This document shows positions 34,118 to 44,700 of a DNA stretch of 64,000 nucleotides, one piece after another. The position numbers and the translations under genes were made by a program. This DNA comes from Cupriavidus basilensis (GTDB lineage: Bacteria; Pseudomonadota; Gammaproteobacteria; Burkholderiales; Burkholderiaceae), in the NCBI RefSeq assembly GCF_008801925.2, contig NZ_CP062803.1, forward strand, positions 496,001 to 560,000, given 5' to 3'. Every line of letters starts with the position of its first letter. Position 1 is the stretch's first letter. Below the pieces are notes generated by a model. It was not told where the DNA came from, did no database searches, and saw only the letters and a list, made by a program, of their open reading frames with translations.

Positions 34118-36256
34118 TCAGTGCGGCATGGCGGTGAAGTCCAGCGCGTTGGTCAGGTCGCCCATGGCCTTGCCCTTGTTGGCGAGCAGGGCGGTATCGC
34201 GTTGCTGCAGGCCCGGCAGGGTCGGCAGGACAAAGCGGCGGGTGATGAAGCGCAGCGCCGAGGCCGTGTCGTATTGCGTGTGGTCGACAAAGCCCTTCTT
34301 CACATACGGCGACACCAGGATCGCCGGGATGCGCGTGCCCGGGCCCCAGCGGTCGCCGGTGGGCACTTGCGCGTGGTCGTAGAAGCCGCCGTTTTCGTCG
34401 TAGGTGACGAGGATCAGCATGTTCTTCCACTGCGGGCTCTGCTGGAGCTGCGCGATCACGCTGGCGATATGCTTGTCGCCGTCGGCCACGCTCGCGTAGC
34501 CGGGGTGCTGGTTCAGGTTGCCCTGCGGCTTGTAGAAGGTGACCGCAGGGAGGTTGCCGGCGGCGGCGTCCTGCAGGAACTGGCTGTCGAAGTCCTTCAG
34601 GTGCGCGCTGCGGTTGGCGGCCTGGGTGACCGGGTCGAAGTTGGCGTAGTAGTTGAACGGCTGGTGGTGCGCCTGGAAGTTGGGCACCGTGTTGTTGTAG
34701 ATGGCGGTCGGGTCCTGGGTGGCCTTGGCCCAGGCACCGGCGTACCAGGCCCAGCTCACGCCGCGCGCGTTCAGCAGGTCGCCAATGGTGGTCTGGGTCT
34801 GCGGCGGCAGCGTGGTCGCCTTGGTGGGGTCGGCGTAGAGGCCCGTGGTGTCGGTGGTGGCGGGCTTGTTGCCGCTAGGCTGGTAGTCCGGCTGCATGGT
34901 GTTGACCGCGTAGAACATGCCGCTGGCGTCCTTGGGCGTCAGCGTGCTGTCGTTCTGGTACACCGCCTTGCCGGAGAGGACCGAGGTGGGGTTGCCGGTG
35001 CCGGGGGTCAGGCGCACGAAGTTGCCGTTGGCGTCGACGTCGATCGCGGAGATCGAATTCTTGGCCGGCGAGGTGGCTGCGTCGGCGTTCGGGTACTGCG
35101 GCGCGCAGGCGCAGATCAGGTACTGGTGGTTCAGGAACGAGCCGCCGAAGGCACCCATGTAGAAGTTGTCGGCCAGCACATATTGCTTGGCCAGTTGCCA
35201 CATCTGCATCTGGCTGCCGTCGTAGTAGCCCATCGACAGGCCGCCCGCGTCCGAGAACGCGGCGTACTTGTCGTTCTTGCCGCCGTTGATCTGCATCTGG
35301 TTGTTGTAGAAGCGGTGCACCAGGTCGCGCGTGGTGACGTCTTGCGAAACCAATGTGCCGGTGCCGTTGATGCCGCCAGACAAAAGCGGATTGTCGATCT
35401 GGAACGGCTTGTTCGGCCAGTTGGCGGTGCTGGCCTGCGGCAGTTGCACGGCTTGCCCTGCCGCCGTGAGCCCGCCCCAGGTCGGCGGCAGCACCGGCAG
35501 CACGGAGCCATCGAAGTCCTTCTGCGGCTCGGCGGTGCCGGTCGAGGCGGGGTTCACGCCGGGGATGCCGTTGGCGCCCGGGAACAGGCCGTAGAGATTG
35601 TCGAAGCCGCGGTTCTCGGCATAGATCACCACCACGGTCTTGATGTTGTCGAGGGCGACCCGCTTGGCGACGCCGTCGCGCAGCGCCTGGGCGATGTCGC
35701 CGCCGCCGGCCACCGCGTCGGCGATCAGGTCGATGGTCTGGTCGATCTCTGCCTGCAGGGTTGCCTTGATGGCCTTGTCGGTTTCCTTGTTGTGGTCGGC
35801 CAGCAGCTTGTCTGCCGTCACGCCGATGCGGGCGGCCAGACGTGCCTTGGCTGCGGTGAGGTCGCCGCCGTTGGACTCCATGAGTGCGACCAGTTCGGTC
35901 GTAATCGCGCTGAGCACGCCGTTGGCGCCGGCCGGTGCGCGGAACACCAGCGGACGGGTCACGGCTGCGTGGCCGCCGGTGTCATCGTTGCGGAAGGCGT
36001 CGCTGCCGATCTCGGCGGCGATCGCGCCCTGGCCGGTGAGCGTAAAGGCGCCGTTCTTGTCGGTGTAGGTGCTGGTCTCCGTGCTTTCGCACTTGCCATT
36101 GTTATTGGCATCGATGCAGACCTTGGCGTGCTCGAAATAGCTGCCGGTCACCACGCCCGAGGTGGTGAGGGCAGCAGTGGAGTCGCTGCCGCCGCAGGCG
36201 GCCATGGCAGCGGCGGCCACCGCTGCAAGGGGATAAAGTCTTAAGGCTCGGCGCAT
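34118..36256 (-). CDS. secreted alkaline/acid phosphatase-family phosphoesterase lipoprotein
   Basis: 712-residue protein with a lipoprotein signal (lipobox MAAC, C21, then GGSDS). An N-terminal module carries CIDANNNGKCESTE and DKNGAFTLTG, which looks like a Ca-binding/SdrD-type beta domain. The main PF04185-type phosphoesterase domain starts at about residue 208 with VVVIYAENRGFDNLYG and contains TYDENGGFYDHAQVP near its end. The family includes phospholipase C and the acid phosphatase AcpA; the substrate here is not known. It is divergent from the diheme peroxidase. Confidence 0.85.
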   Translation of the reverse strand: MRRALRLYPLAAVAAAAMAACGGSDSTAALTTSGVVTGSYFEHAKVCIDANNNGKCESTETSTYTDKNGAFTLTGQGAIAAEIGSDAFRNDDTGGHAAVTRPLVFRAPAGANGVLSAITTELVALMESNGGDLTAAKARLAARIGVTADKLLADHNKETDKAIKATLQAEIDQTIDLIADAVAGGGDIAQALRDGVAKRVALDNIKTVVVIYAENRGFDNLYGLFPGANGIPGVNPASTGTAEPQKDFDGSVLPVLPPTWGGLTAAGQAVQLPQASTANWPNKPFQIDNPLLSGGINGTGTLVSQDVTTRDLVHRFYNNQMQINGGKNDKYAAFSDAGGLSMGYYDGSQMQMWQLAKQYVLADNFYMGAFGGSFLNHQYLICACAPQYPNADAATSPAKNSISAIDVDANGNFVRLTPGTGNPTSVLSGKAVYQNDSTLTPKDASGMFYAVNTMQPDYQPSGNKPATTDTTGLYADPTKATTLPPQTQTTIGDLLNARGVSWAWYAGAWAKATQDPTAIYNNTVPNFQAHHQPFNYYANFDPVTQAANRSAHLKDFDSQFLQDAAAGNLPAVTFYKPQGNLNQHPGYASVADGDKHIASVIAQLQQSPQWKNMLILVTYDENGGFYDHAQVPTGDRWGPGTRIPAILVSPYVKKGFVDHTQYDTASALRFITRRFVLPTLPGLQQRDTALLANKGKAMGDLTNALDFTAMPH

Positions 36257-36485
36257 GGAATATCCTTTTTTCGTTATGTATAGGCGGTTTTTTTTGGGAC
36301 AGCCGCGTGATTCTCGCGCCGCACCATGTCAGATTGATGATGGCGCCGGGACGAGAGAAAGATATCCGGCCGTGCATGACACGCCGCTGTCATGCACGCG
36401 TGCTAGCGTGACTGCCCATTCCTGAATCTTCTGTGCCTGGGCTGCCGCATCCATCACACCCTGGCCATTCCACTTCGCCGCACAG

Positions 36486-37832
36486 ATGCCACCGCGCTTT
36501 GTTCTGCCGCCAGTTCCTTCCCCGATCCGCCGCCTTGCCACCGGGGCCGTGCTGCTGGTTTTCGCCCTGACCCTGGCGGGCTGTGGCAAGCCCGGACAGG
36601 AGGGCGTGGCCGCGGCCCCGGCATCCGCGCCGGCCGCCAGCCAGGTCGCCGCGCCTTCGCGGCCAGCCTATGCCGACGCGTTCTACACCATGATGGCAAC
36701 GCGCCGGCCGCAGGTGCCGGCCATGGCCGCGCTTGGCAAGGCGCTGTTCTTTGATCCCGCGTTGTCGGCGTCCGGCCGGCTCGCGTGCGCAAGCTGCCAC
36801 AGCCCGGAACACGCCTATGGGCCAGCCAACGACCTGTCGGTGCAACTGGGCGGCCCCGACATGCTGCACACCGGCGCGCGCGCGGCGCCGTCGCTGCGCT
36901 ATGTGCAGAATGTGCCGCCGTTCTCCGAGCATTTCCACGAGAACGACGGCAACGACAGCGAAGACCAGGGCCCCACCGGCGGCCACAACTGGGACGGGCG
37001 GGCGTCTTCCACGCACGAGCAGGCCGGCATTCCCCTGCTGTCCCCGCATGAGATGGCGAACGCGGACGCGGCGGCGGTGGCCGCCAGGCTGCGCGCCGGC
37101 AAGCATGCGCAGACCTTGCGCGAGGTGTTCGGCGCCGACATCCTGGAGCGCGACGAGGTCGCCTTCCAGGCCGCGCTGATGGCGCTCGAGGTGTTCCAGG
37201 AAACGCCGTCCGAGTTCTATCCCTACAGCAGCAAGTACGATGCGTTCCTGCGGCGGCAAGTCAAGCTGAGCGAGCAGGAAGCGCGCGGCCTGCGCCTGTT
37301 CAACGATCCCGCCAAGGGCAACTGCGCGGCCTGCCACCCCAGCGCGATCAGCGCCGATGGCGTCTTTCCCGCTTTCAGCGATTTTGGCTTCATTGCGCTA
37401 GGCGTGCCGCGCAACCGCAAGCTGGCGGTCAATGCCGATCCGGCCTTCTTCGACATGGGCCTGTGCGGGCCGGATCGCACCGACCTGAAGGCGCGCGCCG
37501 AGTACTGTGGGCTGTTTCGCACGCCTGGTTTGCGCAACGTGGCGCAACGCAAGACCTTCTTCCACAACGGCGCCTTTCATTCGCTGGAAGAGGTGTTGCG
37601 TTTCTACGTGCAACGCGACAGCAATCCCGGCAAGTGGTATCCGCGCAAGGCCGATGGCAGCATCGACAAGTTCGACGACCTGCCGGCGCGGTATCGTGAC
37701 AACGTCAATATGGAGCCTCCGTTCGGCGGCGCGCCCGGCAGCAAGCCCACCCTGTCGGAGGCGGAGATCCGCGACGTCATCGCGTTCCTGAAGACCCTCA
37801 ACGACGGCTACCGCTTGCCTGCAACCCATTGA
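36486..37832 (+). CDS. diheme cytochrome c peroxidase / MauG-family lipoprotein
   Basis: 448-residue exported protein with lipobox LAGC (C33). Two c-type heme sites, CASCH at 101-105 and CAACH at 280-284, define the bacterial diheme peroxidase/MauG family. The family motif NWDGRA occurs at 168-173 between them, and NMEPPFGG near the C-terminus may give a heme-ligand Met. It probably reduces peroxide or oxidises a partner in the periplasm; no methylamine-dehydrogenase gene is near. It is divergent from the phosphoesterase (229-bp gap). Confidence 0.88.
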   Translation: MPPRFVLPPVPSPIRRLATGAVLLVFALTLAGCGKPGQEGVAAAPASAPAASQVAAPSRPAYADAFYTMMATRRPQVPAMAALGKALFFDPALSASGRLACASCHSPEHAYGPANDLSVQLGGPDMLHTGARAAPSLRYVQNVPPFSEHFHENDGNDSEDQGPTGGHNWDGRASSTHEQAGIPLLSPHEMANADAAAVAARLRAGKHAQTLREVFGADILERDEVAFQAALMALEVFQETPSEFYPYSSKYDAFLRRQVKLSEQEARGLRLFNDPAKGNCAACHPSAISADGVFPAFSDFGFIALGVPRNRKLAVNADPAFFDMGLCGPDRTDLKARAEYCGLFRTPGLRNVAQRKTFFHNGAFHSLEEVLRFYVQRDSNPGKWYPRKADGSIDKFDDLPARYRDNVNMEPPFGGAPGSKPTLSEAEIRDVIAFLKTLNDGYRLPATH

Positions 37833-38187
37833 GGCGTTCTGGCGGCAGTGGCTGTTCGCTGGTACCTGCGGATTAGCGCGCATTGGTGGGTGAGCACGGG
37901 CCCGGCAACGGGCCGGGCGCCTCGCAAGCCTTTCCTTTTTCCAATCCGTCCCCATTTCCTCCTGACACCGTGCTGTCAGGAGATGTCAGCGCCACACTTC
38001 AGCGCGCGGCACGCTGCCGTCCTTCGGGATAGGATAGCGGCCTGACCGTACCAATACCGCGATTCGCGATGGCTTTCGCCGCGCTCCCGGGGCCTGTGTG
38101 CCCTGCCAGGCCCGTCTTCGCCAATCGCACGCCGCACGCAAGCCACCAGCTAGCCACTCGCAAGCCACGCCTTAAAGGACGCATCCC
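37833..38187. other. Spacer upstream of tandem uvrA with hairpins
   Basis: 355 bp without a supported gene. A GC hairpin (GCCCGGCAACGGGCCGGGC near 37901-37919) is followed by a pyrimidine-rich tract and could end the peroxidase transcript. A perfect 9-bp inverted repeat, CTCCTGACA / TGTCAGGAG with a 6-bp spacer, lies at 37959-37982. It is an operator candidate for the tandem uvrA gene. Confidence 0.45.
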
Positions 38188-41100
38188 ATGTCATCCGGTG
38201 TCATCCGTATTCGCGGAGCCCGTCAGCACAATCTCAAGAATCTCGACCTCGACCTGCACACCGGCGAAATGACCGTGGTGACGGGGCCGTCGGGCTCGGG
38301 CAAATCGAGCCTGGTGTTCGATACGCTCTACGCCGAAGGGCAGCGGCGCTATGTCGAAACCTTCAGCGCCTATGCGCGCCAGTTCCTGGACCGCATGGAC
38401 CGGCCGCAGGTGGACCGGGTGGACGGCGTGCCGCCGGCCATCGCCATCGACCAGACCAACCCGGTGCGCAGTTCGCGCTCCACGGTCGGCACGATGACGG
38501 AGCTCAACGATCACCTGAAGCTGCTGTACGCGCGCGCCGCCGAGCTGTTTGACCGCCAGACCGCGCAGCCTGTGCGGCATGACTCGCCTGAGACCATCTA
38601 CGCGGAGCTGCAAGCACGTGCCGCCCAGGGCGATCCGCGCCTGGTCGTCACCTTCCCGGTGGAACTGCCGGAAACCACCACCGATGCCGAGATCGAGCAG
38701 TGGCTCTCCGTCAGCGGCTACACGCGCGTGCAGGCGCAGCGCGTGGTGGCCTCGCCCACCGGCCCGCGCAAGGTGCTGGACGTGGTGGCCGACCGCTTCC
38801 GCCTGGGCAATACCGAAAAGGTGCGGGTGCTGGAAGCCATCGAGGCCTCGATCAAGCGCGGCAGCGGCCGGGTCAACGTCTACGTGATCGACGCGGCGGA
38901 CGAGGGCGCGCAGGCGCAGGTGTGGCGGTTCTCGACCGGCCTGCACAGCCCGGAAAGCGATATCCGCTATGCCGATCCGCAGCCCGCGCTGTTCTCCTTC
39001 AACTCCGCCTACGGCGCCTGCGAGACCTGCCGCGGCTTCGGCCGCGTAATTGGCGTGGACCTCGGCCTGGTGATCCCGGACGAGCGCAAGACGCTGCGCG
39101 GTGGTGCCATCAAGCCGATGCAGACGCCGGCCTGGAAGGAGTGCCAGGACGACCTGATGCGCTACGCCGCCAAGGCCGGCATCCCGCGCGATGTGGCGTG
39201 GTCAAGCCTTACCCCGGCAGAGCGCGCCTGGGTCATCGACGGCTCGCCGGACTGGAATGGCAAGTGGAATACGCACTGGTATGGCGTCAAGCGCTTCTTC
39301 GACTACCTGGAGTCGAAGGCGTACAAGATGCACATCCGCGTGCTGCTATCGAAGTACCGCAGCTATACGCCGTGCGAGACCTGCGGCGGCGCGCGGCTGA
39401 AGACCGAGGCGCTGTTGTGGCGCCTGGGCAGCAAGCCGGGTGCGGACGCCGTATGCGCGCCGGACAAGCGCTTCCTGCCGCGCGGCGTGGACTGGGACCG
39501 CACGCAGCTCGAAGCGCTGCCGGGGCTCACCGTGCACGACCTGATGCTGATGCCGATCGAGCGCATCCGCAAGTTTTTCGACGAGCTCACGCTGCCGAGC
39601 CTGATGCTCGATGACGCGCTCAAGCTGCTGCTGGCCGAAGTGCGCACGCGCCTGAAATACCTGTGCGACGTGGGCTTGGGCTACCTCACGCTGGACCGCC
39701 AGAGCCGCACGCTGTCCGGCGGCGAGGTGCAACGGATCAACCTGACCACCGCACTCGGCACCTCGCTGGTCAAGACGCTGTTCGTGCTGGACGAGCCCAG
39801 CATCGGCCTGCACCCGCGCGACCTGAACCGCATCGTCGAGGCCATGCATCGCCTGCGTGACGCCGGCAATACGCTGGTGGTGGTGGAGCACGATCCTTCG
39901 GTGATGCTCGCGGCTGACCGGCTCATCGACATGGGCCCCGGCCCGGGCGAGCGCGGTGGCAACATCATCTTTGACGGCACGCCCGCCGATATCCGCGGCT
40001 CGGGCACGCTCACCGGCGAGTATCTTGCCGGCCATCGCCAGGTGACCGATCTCTCCCGCTGGCAACCTCGCGCGGTTGACGCTGCGACGCCGCGCATCGT
40101 GCTCGAAGGCGCCTCCGAGCACAACCTGCGTGACGTCACCGTGGAGATCCCGCTGCAGCGCCTGGTATGCGTGACCGGCGTTTCCGGTTCGGGCAAGTCC
40201 ACCTTGCTGCAGGACGTGCTGTATCCCGCCATGGCGCGCCAGTTCGGCAAGTCCACGGATGCGCCCGGCGCCTTTCGCAGCCTCACCGGCGCGGAACAGG
40301 TGGCCGATGTGGTGTTTGTCGACCAGTCGCCCATCGGCAAGACCGCGCGCTCCAACCCGGCCAGTTATGTGGGGGCCTTCGACGAGATCCGCAAGCTGTT
40401 CGCCAAGGCGCCCATGGCGCTGCAGCGCAGCTACACCGCCGGCATGTTCAGTTTCAACTCCGGCGACGGGCGCTGCCCTACCTGCGGCGGCTCGGGCTTC
40501 GAGCACGTCGAGATGCAGTTCCTCTCCGACGTCTACCTGCGCTGCCCGGATTGCGATGGACGGCGCTACCGCGCGGAAATCCTCGAAGTGAAGATCGAGC
40601 GCGCGCTGCCAGGCCAGCCGCCGCGCGCGCTCAGCGTGGCCGATGTGCTCGAGCTGACCGTGAGCGAGGCCGTGGCGTACTTTGCTGGCGACGCGGCGGT
40701 GCTGCGCGTGCTGCAGCCGATCGTCGACGTGGGCCTGGAATATGTGAAGCTGGGCCAGCCGGTGCCGACATTGTCGGGGGGCGAGGCCCAGCGGCTGAAG
40801 CTCGCCGGCTACCTGGCCGAGACCGCGCAGGCGAGCAATACGCGCGTCAAGCCGATGCCGTACGAGTGCAAGCTGTTCATGTTTGACGAGCCCACCACCG
40901 GGCTGCACTTCGACGACATCGCCAAGCTGATGCGCGCTTTCGGCAAGCTGCTCGATGGCGGCCACTCGCTGATCGTGATCGAGCACAACCTCGACGTGGT
41001 GCGCGCCGCCGACTGGATCATCGACCTCGGCCCCGAGGGCGGCGACGCGGGCGGTGAAGTGCTGTGCGTGGGCACGCCGGAAGACGTCAAGCGCTGCGCG

Positions 41101-44079
41101 CAATCGCATACCGGCAAGGCGCTGCTGCAATACGACCGCGCCGTCGGCCATGCCTTTGTCGCGGAGGACGCGGGCGTGCCTCTGCAGGCGGCCTTGCGCG
41201 CGGCGCGCGCGCGCCGCGCCATCGAAGGCGAGGACGTGGTGCGCATCGTCAACGCGCACGAGCACAACCTGAAGGCGCTCAACGTCGATATCCCGCACGG
41301 CAAATTCAATGTGATCACCGGTGTGTCGGGATCGGGCAAATCCACGCTTGCTTTCGACATCCTGTTCCATGAAGGGCAGCGCCGCTATCTCGAATCCCTC
41401 AATGCCTACGCGCGCTCCATCGTGCAGCCCGCAGGGCGGCCGGAGGTGGATGCGGTGTACGGCATTCCGCCCACCGTGGCCATCGAGCAGCGCCTGTCGC
41501 GCGGCGGCCGCAAGAGCACGGTAGCGACCACCTCCGAGGTCTGGCACTTCCTGCGGCTGATGTATGTGAAGCTGGGCATCCAGCATTGCATCCACGACGG
41601 CACGCCCGTGACTTCGCAAAGCCCCGAGTCCATCGCGGCGCAATTGCTGCGCGACTACAAGGGCCAGCATGTGGGCCTGCTGGCCCCGCTGGTGGTCAAC
41701 CGCAAGGGGGTCTATACCGATCTGGCCAAATGGGCCAAGGCGCGCGGCAACACGCACCTGCGCGTGGACGGCGAATTCCTGCCGGTGGACCCGTGGCCGC
41801 GCCTGGACCGTTTCCGCGAGCACACCATCGAATTGCCGGTGGGTGACATCGTAGTGTCCGCGGACAACGAAGCCGCATTGCGCGCGCTGCTCGGGCAGGC
41901 GCTGGAAGCCGGCAAGGGCGTGATGCACCTGCTGGCGCCGCTCGATGGCCTGCAGCATGCCATGGGCAACGGCGGCACCGCTCGCGTTGGCAGCACTACG
42001 GTGTTCTCGACCAAGCGCGCCTGCCCGGTGTGCAGCACCAGCTATCCGGAACTGGACCCGCGCCTGTTCTCCTACAACAGCAAGCACGGCTGGTGCACCA
42101 GCTGCGTGGGTACCGGCCTGACGCTTACGCGTGAGCAGCGCGCGGCCTACGACGATACCGTGATGGCCGACGACAACCGCGGGCGCGAGCAGACGCTGCC
42201 CTCGGAGCAGCAAGAGCCCGACGACGTCGCCGATACCCCGTGCGCGGATTGCGGCGGCACGCGGCTGAACCCGGTGGCGCGCGCGGTCACCTTCGACGCG
42301 CACCCCATCGTGGAAGTGGCGCAGTGGACGGTGTCCGACACGCACCGCTGGGTGCAGGGCCTGCACCTGGCCGGGCGCGAAGGCGAGATCGCGCGCGACG
42401 TGGTAAGCGAGATCCGCAGCCGCCTGCAGTTCCTGGAAGAGGTTGGCCTGGGCTACCTGAGCCTGGATCGCGCTGCGCCCAGCCTGTCCGGCGGCGAGGC
42501 GCAGCGCATCCGGCTGGCGGCGCAGCTTGGCAGCAACCTGCAGGGCGTGTGCTACGTGCTTGACGAGCCCACCATCGGCCTGCATCCGCGCGACAACCAG
42601 ATCCTGCTCGACGCCCTGCGCAAGCTCGGCGAGAAGGGCAACACGCTGGTGGTGGTGGAGCACGACGAGGACACCATCCGCCGCGCCGACCATATCATCG
42701 ACATCGGCCCTGGCGCCGGCAAGCGCGGCGGCACGCTGGTGGCGCAAGGCGGCGTGGCCGCACTGTCGGCCAGTGCGGATTCGCTCACCGGGCAGTTCCT
42801 CGCCCATCCGATCCTGCATCCGTTGCAGCCGCGCCGTGAGGTCAAGCCGGAAGGCAAGAACAGCGCGGCCGTACCTGAGCGCTGGCTGACCGTGCACAAC
42901 GCCACGAAGCACAACCTGCGCAACGTGACCGCAAGCATTCCGCTGGCGCGGCTGGTTGCCATCACGGGCGTCAGCGGCTCCGGCAAGTCCACGCTGGCGC
43001 GCGATGTGCTGATGGCCAACCTGCTCGACGCGGTGGGCCGCTCGGTGATGTCGTCGCCGGCCACCCGGCGCGCGCGCAAGGCGGCGGGCAGCGAGGCGCC
43101 CGCGCGCTCGCAGGCCACGGCGCGCACCGAGCCGCGCCGCAAGCTGGAGGTCACGCACAACTGGCAGGGCTGCGAGTCCATCACCGGGTATGAGAGCATC
43201 GACCGCGTGCTCGAGGTCGACCAGACCCCGATCGGCAAGACGCCGCGCTCCTGCCCGGCCACGTATATCGGCGTGTGGGACACCATCCGCAAGCTGTTCG
43301 CGCAGACGCTGGAGGCCAAGGCGCGCGGCTATTCCGCCTCGCGCTTTTCCTTCAACACCGGCGACGGGCGCTGCCCGGCCTGCGAGGGACAGGGCGTGCG
43401 CACCATCGGCATGAGCTTCCTGCCGGACGTGAAGGTGCATTGCGATGTCTGCCACGGCCAGCGCTTCAACCCGGAGACGCTGGCGGTCACCTGGCGCGGC
43501 AAGAATATCGGCGACGTGCTGACGATGGAGATCGACGAGGCGGTGGAGTTCTTCTCCGCCATGTCCAATATCGCGCACCCGCTGCAGCTGATGAAGGACG
43601 TGGGCCTGGGCTACCTGACGCTGGGCCAGCCGTCGCCCACGCTGTCCGGCGGCGAGGCGCAGCGCATCAAGCTGGTGACCGAGTTGTCCAAGGTGCGGGA
43701 CGACATCACCCGCCGTGGGCAGCAGGCGCCGCACACGCTGTACGTGCTGGATGAGCCTACCGTGGGCCTGCACATGGCCGATGTGGCCAAGCTGATCCGC
43801 GTGCTGCACCGGCTGGCCGATGGCGGGCACAGCGTGGTGGTGATCGAGCATGATCTCGACGTGATCGCCGAGGCGGACTGGATCCTCGACCTGGGCCCGG
43901 AGGGCGGCGTGGCGGGCGGCGGCATTGTCGCCGCGACCGACCCCGAGGGGCTGGTGCGGGTGCGGGCCAGCCACACCGGCGCGGCGCTGGCGCCGGTGCT
44001 GGCCCGCGGCAAGGCGGCTGGCAAGGCAGCGCCAGAGAGCGGCAACGACGCCGGGCACCGCCTTGCGGCGGCGCAGTAA
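38188..44079 (+). CDS. uvrA: tandem double-length UvrA (four ABC ATPase domains)
   Basis: 1963-residue protein that is two UvrA units end to end, joined at about residues 995-1020. Walker A loops are at 33-40 (GPSGSGKS), 664-671, 1045-1052 and 1594-1601 (all GVSGSGKS). Signatures are at 509 (LSGGEVQR), 862, 1433 and 1819 (all LSGGEAQR). Zinc-module cysteines are present in both halves ([16 protein letters not shown]...[25 protein letters not shown]...CDVCHGQRF). It is not a frameshift artefact, since the frame is continuous. Function is inferred: UvrA-like DNA damage binding or a related role; no UvrB partner is adjacent. No Kanamycin-type or toxin-linked genes are nearby. Confidence 0.93.
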   Translation: MSSGVIRIRGARQHNLKNLDLDLHTGEMTVVTGPSGSGKSSLVFDTLYAEGQRRYVETFSAYARQFLDRMDRPQVDRVDGVPPAIAIDQTNPVRSSRSTVGTMTELNDHLKLLYARAAELFDRQTAQPVRHDSPETIYAELQARAAQGDPRLVVTFPVELPETTTDAEIEQWLSVSGYTRVQAQRVVASPTGPRKVLDVVADRFRLGNTEKVRVLEAIEASIKRGSGRVNVYVIDAADEGAQAQVWRFSTGLHSPESDIRYADPQPALFSFNSAYGACETCRGFGRVIGVDLGLVIPDERKTLRGGAIKPMQTPAWKECQDDLMRYAAKAGIPRDVAWSSLTPAERAWVIDGSPDWNGKWNTHWYGVKRFFDYLESKAYKMHIRVLLSKYRSYTPCETCGGARLKTEALLWRLGSKPGADAVCAPDKRFLPRGVDWDRTQLEALPGLTVHDLMLMPIERIRKFFDELTLPSLMLDDALKLLLAEVRTRLKYLCDVGLGYLTLDRQSRTLSGGEVQRINLTTALGTSLVKTLFVLDEPSIGLHPRDLNRIVEAMHRLRDAGNTLVVVEHDPSVMLAADRLIDMGPGPGERGGNIIFDGTPADIRGSGTLTGEYLAGHRQVTDLSRWQPRAVDAATPRIVLEGASEHNLRDVTVEIPLQRLVCVTGVSGSGKSTLLQDVLYPAMARQFGKSTDAPGAFRSLTGAEQVADVVFVDQSPIGKTARSNPASYVGAFDEIRKLFAKAPMALQRSYTAGMFSFNSGDGRCPTCGGSGFEHVEMQFLSDVYLRCPDCDGRRYRAEILEVKIERALPGQPPRALSVADVLELTVSEAVAYFAGDAAVLRVLQPIVDVGLEYVKLGQPVPTLSGGEAQRLKLAGYLAETAQASNTRVKPMPYECKLFMFDEPTTGLHFDDIAKLMRAFGKLLDGGHSLIVIEHNLDVVRAADWIIDLGPEGGDAGGEVLCVGTPEDVKRCAQSHTGKALLQYDRAVGHAFVAEDAGVPLQAALRAARARRAIEGEDVVRIVNAHEHNLKALNVDIPHGKFNVITGVSGSGKSTLAFDILFHEGQRRYLESLNAYARSIVQPAGRPEVDAVYGIPPTVAIEQRLSRGGRKSTVATTSEVWHFLRLMYVKLGIQHCIHDGTPVTSQSPESIAAQLLRDYKGQHVGLLAPLVVNRKGVYTDLAKWAKARGNTHLRVDGEFLPVDPWPRLDRFREHTIELPVGDIVVSADNEAALRALLGQALEAGKGVMHLLAPLDGLQHAMGNGGTARVGSTTVFSTKRACPVCSTSYPELDPRLFSYNSKHGWCTSCVGTGLTLTREQRAAYDDTVMADDNRGREQTLPSEQQEPDDVADTPCADCGGTRLNPVARAVTFDAHPIVEVAQWTVSDTHRWVQGLHLAGREGEIARDVVSEIRSRLQFLEEVGLGYLSLDRAAPSLSGGEAQRIRLAAQLGSNLQGVCYVLDEPTIGLHPRDNQILLDALRKLGEKGNTLVVVEHDEDTIRRADHIIDIGPGAGKRGGTLVAQGGVAALSASADSLTGQFLAHPILHPLQPRREVKPEGKNSAAVPERWLTVHNATKHNLRNVTASIPLARLVAITGVSGSGKSTLARDVLMANLLDAVGRSVMSSPATRRARKAAGSEAPARSQATARTEPRRKLEVTHNWQGCESITGYESIDRVLEVDQTPIGKTPRSCPATYIGVWDTIRKLFAQTLEAKARGYSASRFSFNTGDGRCPACEGQGVRTIGMSFLPDVKVHCDVCHGQRFNPETLAVTWRGKNIGDVLTMEIDEAVEFFSAMSNIAHPLQLMKDVGLGYLTLGQPSPTLSGGEAQRIKLVTELSKVRDDITRRGQQAPHTLYVLDEPTVGLHMADVAKLIRVLHRLADGGHSVVVIEHDLDVIAEADWILDLGPEGGVAGGGIVAATDPEGLVRVRASHTGAALAPVLARGKAAGKAAPESGNDAGHRLAAAQ

Positions 44080-44092
44080 AGCCAGCACGGCG

Positions 44093-44125
44093 GCCTCGCC
44101 CCTACCCGGAGGGCGAGGCTGCAGG
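44093..44125 (+). terminator. Possible terminator after tandem uvrA
   Basis: GCCTCGCCC (44093-44101) pairs with GGGCGAGGC (44111-44119). Only a short T-run follows some 10 bp later, so it is weak. Confidence 0.45.
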
Positions 44126-44253
44126 CCATTTTCACCCGGCGGCCCCGGTAGCTGACACAATGACGGATTCAGCCACTGGTGGCCGCCGCCGGTCCAGCCG
44201 TGCGCCACAGAGGTGGCGGCCGGGCGGGCCATGCGTAGCCGCCGCATGACAGC

Positions 44254-44589
44254 GTGATAGCAAAACCCCTTTCCCTTTTCTCCCTCCTCTGCCTACCCGC
44301 CATCGTGACGGCGCTTTGGCTCGCCCTGGCCAGCACGTCCGCGCTGGCGGCACCCGCTGCCGCATCGGACGCCAGCGGCGCACGCGCGCCTGCCAAGGCG
44401 GGCAAGCGCGCGGCCTCGGCGCCGACGCCAACCTCCCGGGCCGTTCAGCAAGCCACCACCGCGCCGCAGGTCAACCACGACCAATACGCACTGCGCCCCG
44501 AGCGCGACGTGCAGCCGCGCAGCAGCTTTGGCCTGCGGATGAAACCCGGCTGGCCGCAGCAGGACGATTCCGCCGGGCCCGGGCGTTAG
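44254..44589 (+). CDS. small exported Ala/Pro-rich protein
   Basis: 111 residues starting with GTG. A good signal peptide (about 1-33, LLCLPAIVTALWLALASTSALAAPA) precedes a hydrophilic, Ala/Pro/Gln-rich body ending in basic-aromatic SSFGLRMKPGWPQQDDSAGPGR. No family was recognised. It lies between the tandem uvrA and the aminotransferase on the same strand. The signal sequence makes a real gene plausible, but the start codon and expression are unproven. Confidence 0.5.
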   Translation: MIAKPLSLFSLLCLPAIVTALWLALASTSALAAPAAASDASGARAPAKAGKRAASAPTPTSRAVQQATTAPQVNHDQYALRPERDVQPRSSFGLRMKPGWPQQDDSAGPGR

Positions 44590-44700
44590 CCAGCCAGCTC
44601 GGCATGCTGCCGGGCATACCGGCGGCAGTGCCTTTGCGGTACGCTCTGTGGGTTCCGTAGTCCGACCCGCAGTCCGACCCCTACACCGCAAGGAGCTCAG

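Noticed and set aside
34067..36244. 725-codon frame antisense to the phosphoesterase gene
   Set aside because: Val/Gly/Arg-rich shadow with no motif.
37963..37980. LexA (SOS) box upstream of tandem uvrA
   Set aside because: CTG and CAG here are separated by 12 bases, not the 10 of the known box.
39346..44247. 1633-codon open frame antisense to the tandem uvrA
   Set aside because: Low-complexity His/Arg/Ala/Gln composition and no domain; it is a GC-driven shadow of the real gene in the opposite frame.
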